A stretch of 11,541 nucleotides of DNA from Oscillospiraceae bacterium (GCA_017523995.1 JAFWUX010000169.1:1-11541), one strand, 5' to 3'; shown: positions 1 to 5,558, counted from the first letter of the stretch. Program-made: numbers and translations. Notes: a model not told the origin generated them from the sequence alone.

Positions 1-1
1 A

Positions 2-76
2 ATAGATGCGCAGGATTTTTGTCATGAGACAAGGCAGAAAGCCGCAGCCTTGCTGACGCAAGGCAAGGATTTCTAA
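2..76 (+). CDS. Possible 3' end of an unidentified plus-strand gene (partial)
   Basis: Frame 2 is open from the window edge to a TAA at 74-76, giving 24 residues with a charged, amphipathic composition that ends in LLTQGKDF. If real, the gene would converge on the minus-strand gene ending at 130. The stretch is too short to identify, and its codons (AGG, TTG, CAA) are not those favoured in rpoB. After the stop the same frame contains an 11-codon ATG-to-TAG run (86-121), which I do not count as a gene. It could equally be non-coding spacer. Confidence 0.2.
   Translation: MDAQDFCHETRQKAAALLTQGKDF
47..64. terminator. Small perfect hairpin between convergent genes, weak terminator candidate
   Basis: GCCTTGC (47-53) and GCAAGGC (58-64) form a perfect 7-bp stem around a TGAC loop. 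A further CAAGGC at 30-35 could pair with GCCTTG (47-52) instead, so two folds compete. Neither strand has a clean T-run directly after the stem: the minus strand has TTTCT about six bases later, and the plus strand has ATTTCT. It is the only stem-loop I see past the end of the minus-strand operon, so it may end that transcript weakly. If the plus-strand tail at 2-76 is real, the hairpin lies inside it. Confidence 0.25.
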
Positions 77-129
77 CGCAGTATCATGGCAAAAAGACAA
101 GCAGATATCTTCAAGAGATAGTTGGGACA

Positions 130-702
130 TCAATATAAATCTGTATGGTCTCTGCGGGACTGCGCGGTCTGTTCCGGCGTATTCTGCCGGATCGCCTGAC
201 AGCCCCGAAGCAGCAGAACCGCCGCTGCCGCGGTCAGTATGAACGGAGCATATTCCGCAAATGCAGGCCGGATCGTCCGCGGAAGGGGAAGTGATGAACG
301 CAGAGAAGGCACACACTCCCCCATCAGAACCTTTGCAGTGAACTGTGCAAACAACAAGCCTATCAGCCCGATCATGCCCTGCATGCGCCAGACCAGGAGC
401 GGCAGGCGCTTTTCCGTCTGCCGGAAGGGATATGTCCTGCTCAGCAGCAGGAACCGGATCAGCGCAAACAGCTGCAGGCTCAGTATCGCGCCTGCGGCAA
501 AGCAGAGCGGATGAATCATGACCACTTCGCAGGTTATTTTTATCAGGCGCCCGTCGCCGGTCAGCCTTTCGGCTTTTGCGGTTTCAAAGGTCGGGGACAT
601 GCCGGCGTACATCAGCAGCGAGGTCAGAAAACCGGCTGCCCAGACAGCAAGCCAGCAGAGCGCCGTCAGCAGGATGCTTTTCAGCGGCTTATACGGCTTC
701 AT
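130..702 (-). CDS. Uncharacterised four-helix membrane protein (190 aa), last gene of the operon
   Basis: I do not recognise a named family. Four hydrophobic segments are visible at about residues 9-31, 66-87, 105-125 and 152-168, with no signal-peptidase site or enzyme motif, so an integral membrane protein is likely. The C-terminus (about 170-190) is polar and ends in DHTDLY. It is a paralogue of the gene just upstream (689-1192): both begin with PLK, then [SN]-[IL]-LLTAL, and both carry I-[HN]-PL-x4-GA-[IV]-L at the start of helix 2, followed by an arginine after it. The start codon overlaps the end of the upstream gene by 14 bp, and only a weak purine-rich ribosome binding site precedes it. 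Translation is therefore probably coupled to the upstream gene. It is the last gene on this strand before a short spacer. Coding status is well supported; function is unknown. Confidence 0.8.
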   Translation of the reverse strand: MKPYKPLKSILLTALCWLAVWAAGFLTSLLMYAGMSPTFETAKAERLTGDGRLIKITCEVVMIHPLCFAAGAILSLQLFALIRFLLLSRTYPFRQTEKRLPLLVWRMQGMIGLIGLLFAQFTAKVLMGECVPSLRSSLPLPRTIRPAFAEYAPFILTAAAAVLLLRGCQAIRQNTPEQTAQSRRDHTDLY

Positions 703-1192
703 GCGGCACCCGCTTTCTGTTCCGGACGGTCAGGATGCAGAGGATCAGCAGCAGAATGAGCGTGAACGCCGGAAAGAGCACAGCGCAGGAATTGACCAGC
801 GTGTCATATCTGCCGAAGGTGATGCTGCCCATCAGACCGAGCCGCAGAACCAGCACAAAGACATTGCCCGTCAGCATCAGCAGGATGCCCAGCGGCACCA
901 GCAGACACCAGAGCACAATCCAGACGGGCTGCTGTTCCAGAACACAGCAAAAATCCTGCCGCAGCCATCTGCGCAGGACTGCTGTCAGACCGGCGAATCC
1001 GAGCACGGCACCGATCAGCCACATCAGCGGATTGATCTTGTAAAGCTCCGAGGTGAACAGAAAAGAGCTGCTGGTCTCGCCGGTCGATTTCATGAACAGA
1101 TACTGGATGCAGAGTGCGACTGCCGAGACTGCGCAGCAGATCAGAAGATGCAGCGCAGTCAGCAGCAGATTTTTCAGCGGTGTTCGTGTCAT
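689..1192 (-). CDS. Uncharacterised four-helix membrane protein (167 aa), paralogue of the next gene
   Basis: No known family is recognised. Hydrophobic segments lie at about residues 8-34, 52-72, 90-117 and 135-156, with short basic ends (RNRKR near the C-terminus) that suggest both termini are cytoplasmic by the positive-inside rule. I chose the ATG at 1190-1192 because an AGAGGA ribosome binding site lies 8 nt upstream. A longer start at 1231 would overlap the previous gene and has no ribosome binding site. The gap from the preceding stop (TAA, 1209-1211) is 16 bp. Similarity to the protein at 130-702 (shared PLK-[SN]-[IL]-LLTAL and I-[HN]-PL-x4-GA signatures, same helix layout) indicates a tandem duplication. 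The two proteins may work as a hetero-oligomer, but that is inference. Confidence 0.83.
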   Translation of the reverse strand: MTRTPLKNLLLTALHLLICCAVSAVALCIQYLFMKSTGETSSSFLFTSELYKINPLMWLIGAVLGFAGLTAVLRRWLRQDFCCVLEQQPVWIVLWCLLVPLGILLMLTGNVFVLVLRLGLMGSITFGRYDTLVNSCAVLFPAFTLILLLILCILTVRNRKRVPHEAV

Positions 1193-1208
1193 AAAGATTG
1201 TCCTCTTG

Positions 1209-2222
1209 TTATACTTCGGGATGATGTTCATCGCGCGCGCGCTTCATTGCGGCAAGGCGCGCACGAACCTCCTCCGGTGTCGGGAGCATATCCGGATTGC
1301 CCTGCTTGACGGCATGCGACGGAATTGCGGTCATATCTGCGAGCATTGCCGAAGGATCTATCTGCGGCAGTGCTGTCTCATTGACCTGCGGCGTCTGCGC
1401 GGAAAGTGCATCGAGTGCCGCATCCGACGGGGCGGAGAGCAGCTCCGGCTTCGGGGCAAACTGCCGCGCGCTGCCGGGCATATCGGTGATGCCGAGCGTT
1501 TTCTCCGTGACGGCAGGAATCTTTACCTCCGGCGGCAGCTTGACCGGTGCCGGATCGGAAAACAGATTCGGGGACGGTGCAAATGCAGACTGTGCTGAAA
1601 CCGTCGGCGGCGTCAGCGCCTGCTGCGGTGCGGCGGTGCCGGACATCTGTGCGGGCGCCTGCTGCGGCGCACTGATGCCTTTCATATGCGCGGATGCCTG
1701 CTGCTGCCGGATGCGGACATCTGCGGGGAGTTCATAGCGGGCAGGGGTATCTGCCTCAACAGAGAACAGCGGATAGCCCGGCTGTGTTTTCAGCTCGTCA
1801 TTCCGGTTGCAGAGCATCTGCGCCCAGATATTCAGCGCGATGCCTGCGGCAAGAAAGAGCAGGTTTGCGCCGGAGAATGTGCCGTTTCTGCGCAGAAGGA
1901 TCATCAGCAGACCGAATACGTCAATGCCGAGCAGAATCAGGCTCGGGACGCGCATTTTCGTCGCTGTCAGCCAGCCCAGCACAATCGTTGCAAGACCGAG
2001 CAGAATCTGGAAGGTACCGGCGGACATCGCGTTATAGAAGATGCCCGGACCTTCCGCATTGCCCTTGACCGTGGAGAGCGCACCGGCAAAGAATGCCGTG
2101 CTGAAAATCATGGCGCCGAGGATGATGCTGCACCACATATAGGTGCGGAAGCCTTTGTTGACTGCTGCCATCTGCAGGCGGTTGTTTTCATATTGTGCTG
2201 CAACTTCGGGTGAAATACGCAT
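1209..2222 (-). CDS. Uncharacterised four-helix membrane protein with long Pro/Ala/Gln-rich tail (337 aa)
   Basis: Function unknown. The N-terminal half has a charged segment (residues 1-28), then helices at about 29-48, 68-87, 94-110 and 117-137, then the short motif PGYPLF (148-153). The remaining ~180 residues lack hydrophobic segments, are rich in Pro, Ala, Gln and Ser, and are probably disordered and cytoplasmic. They include an imperfect 13-residue repeat beginning QQA at 174, 187 and 200. The last ~25 residues (TPEEVRARLAAMKRARDE) look helical and charged. The membrane half resembles the upstream protein at 2251-3384: both share [NC]R-[LM]-QM before helix 1 and G-[TI]-FQIL-[LF]-G-[LM]-A-[TI]-IVLG in helix 2. 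An AAGGAG ribosome binding site lies 8 nt before the ATG. The gap to the upstream stop is 28 bp, consistent with one operon. Confidence 0.85.
   Translation of the reverse strand: MRISPEVAAQYENNRLQMAAVNKGFRTYMWCSIILGAMIFSTAFFAGALSTVKGNAEGPGIFYNAMSAGTFQILLGLATIVLGWLTATKMRVPSLILLGIDVFGLLMILLRRNGTFSGANLLFLAAGIALNIWAQMLCNRNDELKTQPGYPLFSVEADTPARYELPADVRIRQQQASAHMKGISAPQQAPAQMSGTAAPQQALTPPTVSAQSAFAPSPNLFSDPAPVKLPPEVKIPAVTEKTLGITDMPGSARQFAPKPELLSAPSDAALDALSAQTPQVNETALPQIDPSAMLADMTAIPSHAVKQGNPDMLPTPEEVRARLAAMKRARDEHHPEV
1625..1703 (-). repeat. 39-bp in-frame coding repeat (13 residues)
   Basis: Within the tail-coding part of the gene at 1209-2222, a TGCTGCnG-bearing unit recurs with a period of exactly 39 bp (TGCTGC at 1621, 1660 and 1699 on the plus strand). 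It encodes the 13-residue repeat QQA-x5-[GS]-x3-P. Two units are clear and a third is degenerate. Because the period is a multiple of three, gain or loss of units would change tail length without breaking the frame. Confidence 0.6.
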
Positions 2223-2250
2223 AGCCGGATCTCCTTCTTGTCATGGCGTC

Positions 2251-3384
2251 TCAGCGGCGCTTCTTTTTTCTGCGGTTCGGGTTCGGATTCTGACCGCCCT
2301 GCTTCTGCGGCTCCTTTTTTGCAGGCTGACCTTCCGTCAGTGCTTTGGCTTTTGCCTCTGCCTCGGCAAGGATTTTCTGCGTGCGCGCCTCAGCCTCTGC
2401 AAGGATTGCAGCGGCGGCGGCTTCTGCATCTGCACGCTCCGGCGCGACGGTTTCGGCTCTGGATTCCGCCGGTGCAGGTTTCTCCGGCTCTGCCGGTGCG
2501 GGGGCTTCTTCGATGATATCTGTCATTGCGGATTCGGCTGCTTCGGCGGTTTCGGAGACGGCTTCGGCGGGCGTCTGTTCCGGCTCCGCAGAGACAGTCT
2601 CCGGCTCTGCGGATGCAGTCTTCGCATTCGCCTCTGCGGCGGGCTTTTCGGTGCTGCGTGCTTCATTCAGATGCTTCTGCAGCGATTCGACAAGCGCATT
2701 GCCTGCCTCCTCAGCCTTATCCTTTTCCTCCGGCTCGGTATAGCCGAATTCGGTCTTCTTTTTCTTCTTTCTGCGCAGGGAGTAATCCGTTGTGAACAGT
2801 GTGGATTTGGTTCTGCGCTCGCCCTGATGCGCAAGAAGGGTCTGGATGACGATATCGGATTTGGAGATATCGAATTTCTCGTGGAATTCGGGATAGCCTT
2901 CCATCTGCGCGAGTGCCTGCTCACGCCGCAGCTCGCGGATGGAGAAATAATAGAACACAACGCCGACAACGCCGATCAGCGCGGAGAGATAATCCAGACG
3001 GAACACGCCGATCAGCGTGACCATTGCGTACCATGCGCCGAGAATGATGTTCAGCGTGCGGTAATTCGCCCATGCCAGATATCCGAGCACGATGATTGCC
3101 ATGCCGAACAGAATCTGGAAAATGCCGCCGGTCAGGATTGCCTCCGGCTTGTCAAGCGTCAGATAGGGACGGCTCAGCAGATCGAACATTGCAATATACT
3201 TTTTGAAAATCGAGAAGAAACATACAATAATGCACAGCACCAGATTGCAGAAAAATGTACGGCGGTGTACTTTATCAATGTCGTGCATCTGCATCCGGCA
3301 GTATTCATAGTGGGAGTCGCTTTTTTCAAGGTGTACGATTTTCGGCTTTTCTTCTTCAAACGGATTGACATTCAGCTCTGACAT
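2251..3384 (-). CDS. Uncharacterised four-helix membrane protein with Ala/Glu-rich coiled-coil tail (377 aa)
   Basis: No named family is recognised. A charged N-terminus (1-42) precedes helices at about 43-60, 84-104, 108-127 and 131-148, followed by EGYPEF (162-167), the post-helix motif shared by four proteins of this operon. A run of five lysines (206-210) follows. Residues ~215-315 are a Glu/Pro/Ala-rich low-complexity linker. Residues ~316-349 consist of repeated AEA-type heptads (ILAEAEA occurs twice) that should form a charged helix or coiled coil, and the protein ends in a strongly basic RRKKKRR. The ATG has an AAGGA ribosome binding site 9 nt upstream. The membrane part is paralogous to the next gene (1209-2222). 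A basic end on an acidic tail suggests binding to nucleic acid, acidic protein or lipid headgroups, but nothing in the sequence fixes which. Confidence 0.85.
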   Translation of the reverse strand: MSELNVNPFEEEKPKIVHLEKSDSHYEYCRMQMHDIDKVHRRTFFCNLVLCIIVCFFSIFKKYIAMFDLLSRPYLTLDKPEAILTGGIFQILFGMAIIVLGYLAWANYRTLNIILGAWYAMVTLIGVFRLDYLSALIGVVGVVFYYFSIRELRREQALAQMEGYPEFHEKFDISKSDIVIQTLLAHQGERRTKSTLFTTDYSLRRKKKKKTEFGYTEPEEKDKAEEAGNALVESLQKHLNEARSTEKPAAEANAKTASAEPETVSAEPEQTPAEAVSETAEAAESAMTDIIEEAPAPAEPEKPAPAESRAETVAPERADAEAAAAAILAEAEARTQKILAEAEAKAKALTEGQPAKKEPQKQGGQNPNPNRRKKKRR

Positions 3385-3508
3385 AACAATTCATCCTTTC
3401 CAATCAAAATTTTATCCGGTTCGGTTTTGTGCGGGTGTATTTGCCTCAGATACGCTTCATCAGCATCCCTCTTTTTCCTGTGCGTTCCCTATTTTATATA
3501 GTCTCTGT
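3385..3508 (-). other. 124-nt leader between operon genes, no clear promoter or terminator
   Basis: This is the only gap above 30 bp inside the minus-strand operon. I see no stem followed by a T-run, so transcription probably continues from the gene at 3509. On the minus strand there are AT-rich TATATAAAAT and GATAAAATTTT stretches that could serve as -10 elements, but neither has a -35 hexamer at proper spacing. The only small reading frame with a ribosome binding site is six codons long and is not counted. Confidence 0.4.
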
Positions 3509-4174
3509 TCAAAAATCTTCGAGTGTATCCATGAGTTCGCTGTGCTGCTCTGCTTTGTGCACGAGCGGATCAGCCCCCTGACTGCGCTCCTGATAGCCGG
3601 TCAGATCGGTATTCAGCGCCTCGGCGCGGTCATCGAGCAGATCGTGCATATCGCTGCTGTCTTCGGATACGGCAACACGGGCGCCGGTTTCGACGGCACG
3701 TTTTCTCGCGGTGAAATCCCAAGCCTTTGCGGCTGCCTCCTGCCGGTTGACCTCAAGCTGAAACTGCGGAAAGCCCTCCTCTTTGGAAAGCTTTGCCCAG
3801 AAGACATCGCAGATCATAGCCGCTGTCAGCGGGATCGGCTGGATGACGCCGAGATACCGGACAGCGCCGCCGCCGATGCCAATGGAAATCAGTGCGAAGA
3901 CGCCGAGCGTGATGCGCCAGTCTCTTTTATAAACGGCAAAGACCGCTGCAGCCATCAGCACAATGCCTGCGAGCGCGAGGAAGAATTCACCGAGCCCGCG
4001 CAGCAGCGTCAGACCGCCGAGGATGCTGTCCAGCAGCGCCGGAACAACCTCTCCGAGTGCTGCAACCACTGTGATCAGCATTGCAATGCCAAGGATTTTT
4101 TCAATGGAATCTCTGCGCTTGCGCAGCCTGCTGTATCGCGCAAGGCGTTCGTCTTCTGTGTATAAACTAGGCAT
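3509..4174 (-). CDS. Uncharacterised four-helix membrane protein with DPLVHxAE tail motif (221 aa)
   Basis: Function unknown. The N-terminus (YTEDERLARYSRLRKRR, residues 5-21) is highly charged. Hydrophobic segments lie at about 27-47, 62-81, 87-105 and 108-126, followed by KEEGFPQF (131-138). The tail (~140-221) is polar, contains an acidic stretch around 170-190 and carries GADPLVHKAE (200-209). Alignment to the upstream protein (4192-4941) is clear over its length: YT-[DE]-[DE] at the start, RY..., RK, G[I] and EVV in helix 1, R-[ND]-W before helix 3, EEGFP after helix 4, and the same C-terminal motif. An AGGAG ribosome binding site lies 7 nt before the ATG. The gap from the upstream stop is 17 bp, so the pair is co-transcribed. 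It is most likely a tandem duplicate of its neighbour. Confidence 0.86.
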   Translation of the reverse strand: MPSLYTEDERLARYSRLRKRRDSIEKILGIAMLITVVAALGEVVPALLDSILGGLTLLRGLGEFFLALAGIVLMAAAVFAVYKRDWRITLGVFALISIGIGGGAVRYLGVIQPIPLTAAMICDVFWAKLSKEEGFPQFQLEVNRQEAAAKAWDFTARKRAVETGARVAVSEDSSDMHDLLDDRAEALNTDLTGYQERSQGADPLVHKAEQHSELMDTLEDF

Positions 4175-4191
4175 AGTTGTTCTCCTGTGAT

Positions 4192-4941
4192 TCAGAGCGC
4201 GTCCAGTCCGCCGACATCCTCCGGCTTCAGCGTCTGTTTGCGCTCGAAGCCCGGTGCATCGGGATTCAGCGGCTGCATCCGGTCGAAAGACGGCTCGGCA
4301 GCGTGTACCAGCGGATCACTGCCGGCACCGCGGTTATGATAATTTTGCAGCATGGCAGGCAGTGCATCCGGTGCAGCCTTCTCCTCGACGGCGTTCATAT
4401 GTGCATGCGGATCGAGTGCCTGCTGCTCTGTGCGGACGCCCGCTGCAAGGGCACGCTGCTGCATAAAGCTGATCTGTGATTTCTCCCGCGTTTCCTGCTC
4501 GGTGAAATCAATCCGGAACAGCGGGAAGCCCTCCTCGCCTTTGAGCTTGCTCCATTTTAATCCGGCATAGATCGAGCATCCCAGCGGGAGCAGCGTCATG
4601 GTACCGATATAAAATGCGCAGAACCAGCCGGCAAAGGTGAGCAGCGTCACGCCGACGGCTGCGGCAAGCGAAAATACCCAGTTTCTGCCAGCGATGCCGT
4701 AGAATCCGGCTGCGAACACGAGCAGATTCGGCAGCAAGTGATAGGGCTGCAGCTTTGCGATGCTGTTGACGCCGAGTCCGACAGCCATTCCGGGGGCAAA
4801 CCCGCCGCCCACAACCTCTGCGAACACCAGAAGCAGGTAAATGCCGATGCAGATGCCGAAGATGATCTCACATTGTTTCTTGCATTTGCGGCAGGCAAAA
4901 TAGCGCTGCTCGCGGACTTCATCCGTATAGATACTTGTCAT
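4192..4941 (-). CDS. Uncharacterised four-helix membrane protein, first gene of the operon (249 aa)
   Basis: No named family is recognised. A charged, cysteine-bearing N-terminus (YTDEVREQRY at 5-14, then C17, C20 and C24) leads into hydrophobic segments at about 25-43, 68-86, 88-108 and 110-127, with a glycine-rich, weakly hydrophobic stretch at 44-62. KGEEGFPLFRIDF (134-146) follows helix 4. The tail (147-249) is polar and includes GSDPLVHAAE (207-216), matching the tail of its paralogue at 3509-4174. I chose the ATG at 4939-4941 because an AGGAG lies 12 nt upstream and a strong promoter predicts a transcript start near 4978. A start at 5013 would lie upstream of that transcript start and would encode promoter DNA. 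The gene heads the six-gene operon. Confidence 0.85.
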   Translation of the reverse strand: MTSIYTDEVREQRYFACRKCKKQCEIIFGICIGIYLLLVFAEVVGGGFAPGMAVGLGVNSIAKLQPYHLLPNLLVFAAGFYGIAGRNWVFSLAAAVGVTLLTFAGWFCAFYIGTMTLLPLGCSIYAGLKWSKLKGEEGFPLFRIDFTEQETREKSQISFMQQRALAAGVRTEQQALDPHAHMNAVEEKAAPDALPAMLQNYHNRGAGSDPLVHAAEPSFDRMQPLNPDAPGFERKQTLKPEDVGGLDAL

Positions 4942-4984
4942 GAATGCTGCACACTCCTGTCTGTGTATATAGATACTCCATATT

Positions 4985-5013
4985 ATTATATCACATAAAA
5001 AGTGAAATTGCAA
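4985..5013 (-). promoter_or_regulatory. Sigma-A type promoter of the membrane-protein operon
   Basis: On the minus strand a consensus TATAAT (-10, 4985-4990) carries an extended TGA element directly before it and lies 17 bp from TTGCAA (-35, 5008-5013; four of six matches to consensus). The predicted start is near 4978, giving a leader of about 37 nt before the ATG at 4941. No other promoter of similar quality is visible closer to the gene. Confidence 0.78.
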
Positions 5014-5053
5014 TGGGAAAATGCGAAAAAATCGCCTCAGACCTTGATGCGGA

Positions 5054-5328
5054 ATGAGAAATGAGAAATGAGAAATGAGAAATTGCGGTGTCCGCTCCGC
5101 GGACAGATTTGAAATATAGTGAGGAGATAGGAGTGAGGAGTTGATGAAAATGAGAAATGAGAAATTAGAAATGAGAAATTGTGGTGTCCGCTCTGCGGAC
5201 AGATTTGAAATAGTGAGGAGATAGGAGTGAGGAGTTGATGAAAATGAGAAATGAGAAATTAGAAATGAGAAATTGTGGTGTCCGCTCCGCGGACGGATTT
5301 GAAATAGTGAGGAGATAGGAGTGAGGAG
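5054..5328. repeat. Array of three ~94-bp direct repeats, each with a GTCCGC/GCGGAC hairpin
   Basis: Units begin at 5054, 5150 and 5244 (periods 96 and 94; unit 1 has a 2-bp AT insertion). Each unit starts with four ATGAGAA-type heptamers. It then has a perfect inverted repeat GTCCGC-TCC-GCGGAC (5090-5104, 5186-5200 with TCT loop, 5280-5294), then ATTTGAAATAG, then a purine-rich GAGGAG/GAGTGAGGAG tract and TTGATGAAA. Unit 3 stops matching after GTGAGGAG at 5328. The units are nearly identical apart from a few substitutions, so the array is recent or homogenised. Spacers of unrelated sequence are absent, so it is not a CRISPR. The layout suggests a REP/MITE-like interspersed element that amplified in place. 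It sits between the operon promoter and the rpoB promoter. Confidence 0.9.
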
Positions 5329-5339
5329 CGGCGGATTTT

Positions 5340-5363
5340 CTGCCGGAAATTTCGGTGCGGCAG
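5340..5363. other. Inverted repeat CTGCCG/CGGCAG downstream of the repeat array
   Basis: CTGCCG (5340-5345) and CGGCAG (5358-5363) flank a 12-nt loop that itself contains a CCG/CGG pairing. No T-run follows on either strand, so it is not a canonical terminator. It lies between the 94-bp repeat array and the candidate small RNA and could be the far edge of either element. Confidence 0.35.
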
Positions 5364-5396
5364 CAGGAGAACAAATGTGCTGGGATAAGGATGTAT

Positions 5397-5417
5397 AAAA
5401 AAGCCACGCTTCGGCTT
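5397..5417 (-). terminator. Candidate intrinsic terminator on the minus strand
   Basis: Read on the minus strand, AAGCC and GGCTT (plus 5413-5417 and 5401-5405) form a 5-bp stem around a 7-nt loop, followed directly by a run of six T (5402-5397, the first two shared with the stem). The same 3' arm can instead pair with the 5' end of the candidate RNA (AAAAGCCGCTT, plus 5508-5518). A third option pairs CGTTTCG with CGAAGCG using one G-U. The short stem keeps confidence moderate. Confidence 0.45.
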
Positions 5418-5456
5418 GCGAAACGCGGCAGAATTGCCAAATATTTCAGCTGATGC

Positions 5457-5485
5457 TTGACAAATGGCAGGTTATAGAATATAAT
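5457..5485 (+). promoter_or_regulatory. rpoB promoter, perfect sigma-A consensus
   Basis: TTGACA (5457-5462) and TATAAT (5480-5485) are separated by exactly 17 bp, a 12-of-12 consensus match that is very unlikely by chance. The predicted start is near 5492, about 147 nt upstream of the rpoB ATG. It gives rpoBC its own strong promoter, independent of any ribosomal-protein operon. It lies inside the candidate minus-strand RNA and faces the minus-strand promoter at 5530-5558. Confidence 0.88.
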
Positions 5486-5529
5486 AGTAGAATGCCTGAC
5501 TAGGCACAAGCGGCTTTTCTCCGCGTAAT

Positions 5530-5558
5530 AGTATAGCATAGATTCGACGGCTTGTCAA
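5530..5558 (-). promoter_or_regulatory. Minus-strand promoter facing the rpoB promoter
   Basis: On the minus strand TTGACA (plus 5553-5558) and TATACT (plus 5530-5535) are 17 bp apart, with a TGC extended -10 element right before TATACT. That is 11 of 12 matches plus the extended element. The predicted start is near 5522, so its transcript runs back through the rpoB promoter. Both promoters share the flanking palindrome arms CTTGACAA (5456-5463) and TTGTCAAG (5552-5559). Confidence 0.6.

Larger units (their letters stand above)
5397..5522 (-). ncRNA. Candidate ~125-nt structured small RNA, antisense to the rpoB promoter and leader start
   Basis: It is bounded by a near-consensus minus-strand promoter (5530-5558, predicted start near 5522) and a U-run after a stem (5397-5417). 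The two ends are complementary: AAAAGCCGCTT at the 5' end pairs with AAGCGTGGCTTTT at the 3' end over 11 bp with a 2-nt bulge, like the closing stem of a free-standing RNA. Between them are local hairpins TGCCT-AGTC-AGGCA and GGCA-ATTC-TGCC. There is no convincing reading frame. It does not contain the signal-recognition-particle core or other motifs I can name; 6S-like RNA was considered but cannot be shown. Alternatively the segment is a MITE-like element with these ends as terminal inverted repeats. Confidence 0.38.

Noticed and set aside
1190..1231. Start at 1231 for the gene at 689-1192
   Set aside because: It lies inside the previous gene with no ribosome binding site, while the internal ATG has a good site and aligns with the paralogue's N-terminus.
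518..1309. Plus-strand open frame opposite the last operon genes
   Set aside because: It is rich in Gln, His and Arg as expected for the reverse of membrane-protein codons. The minus strand has ribosome binding sites, tight spacing and paralogy.
2143..3381. 412-codon plus-strand open frame
   Set aside because: It is antisense to two well-supported membrane-protein genes, its product is a Cys/Arg/Phe-rich low-complexity chain, and it has no ribosome binding site. It is a by-product of the GC-rich, Ala/Glu-rich coding on the other strand.
3385..3508. Hammerhead-like CTGATGA in the leader at 3385-3508
   Set aside because: The required GAAA core and stem II are missing, so the match is only a common heptamer.
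4939..5013. Start at 5013 for the first operon gene
   Set aside because: It would place the start codon in the -35 element, upstream of the predicted transcript start. The ATG at 4941 fits the promoter, the ribosome binding site and the paralogue alignment.
5054..5328. CRISPR array
   Set aside because: The units are contiguous ~94-bp direct repeats with no distinct spacers, and no cas genes are present in the window.
5165..5539. 124-codon minus-strand open frame across the repeats and candidate RNA
   Set aside because: Its sequence is a repetitive Phe/Ser/Leu-rich product of the 94-bp units, with no ribosome binding site. The segment is better explained as repeats and structured RNA.
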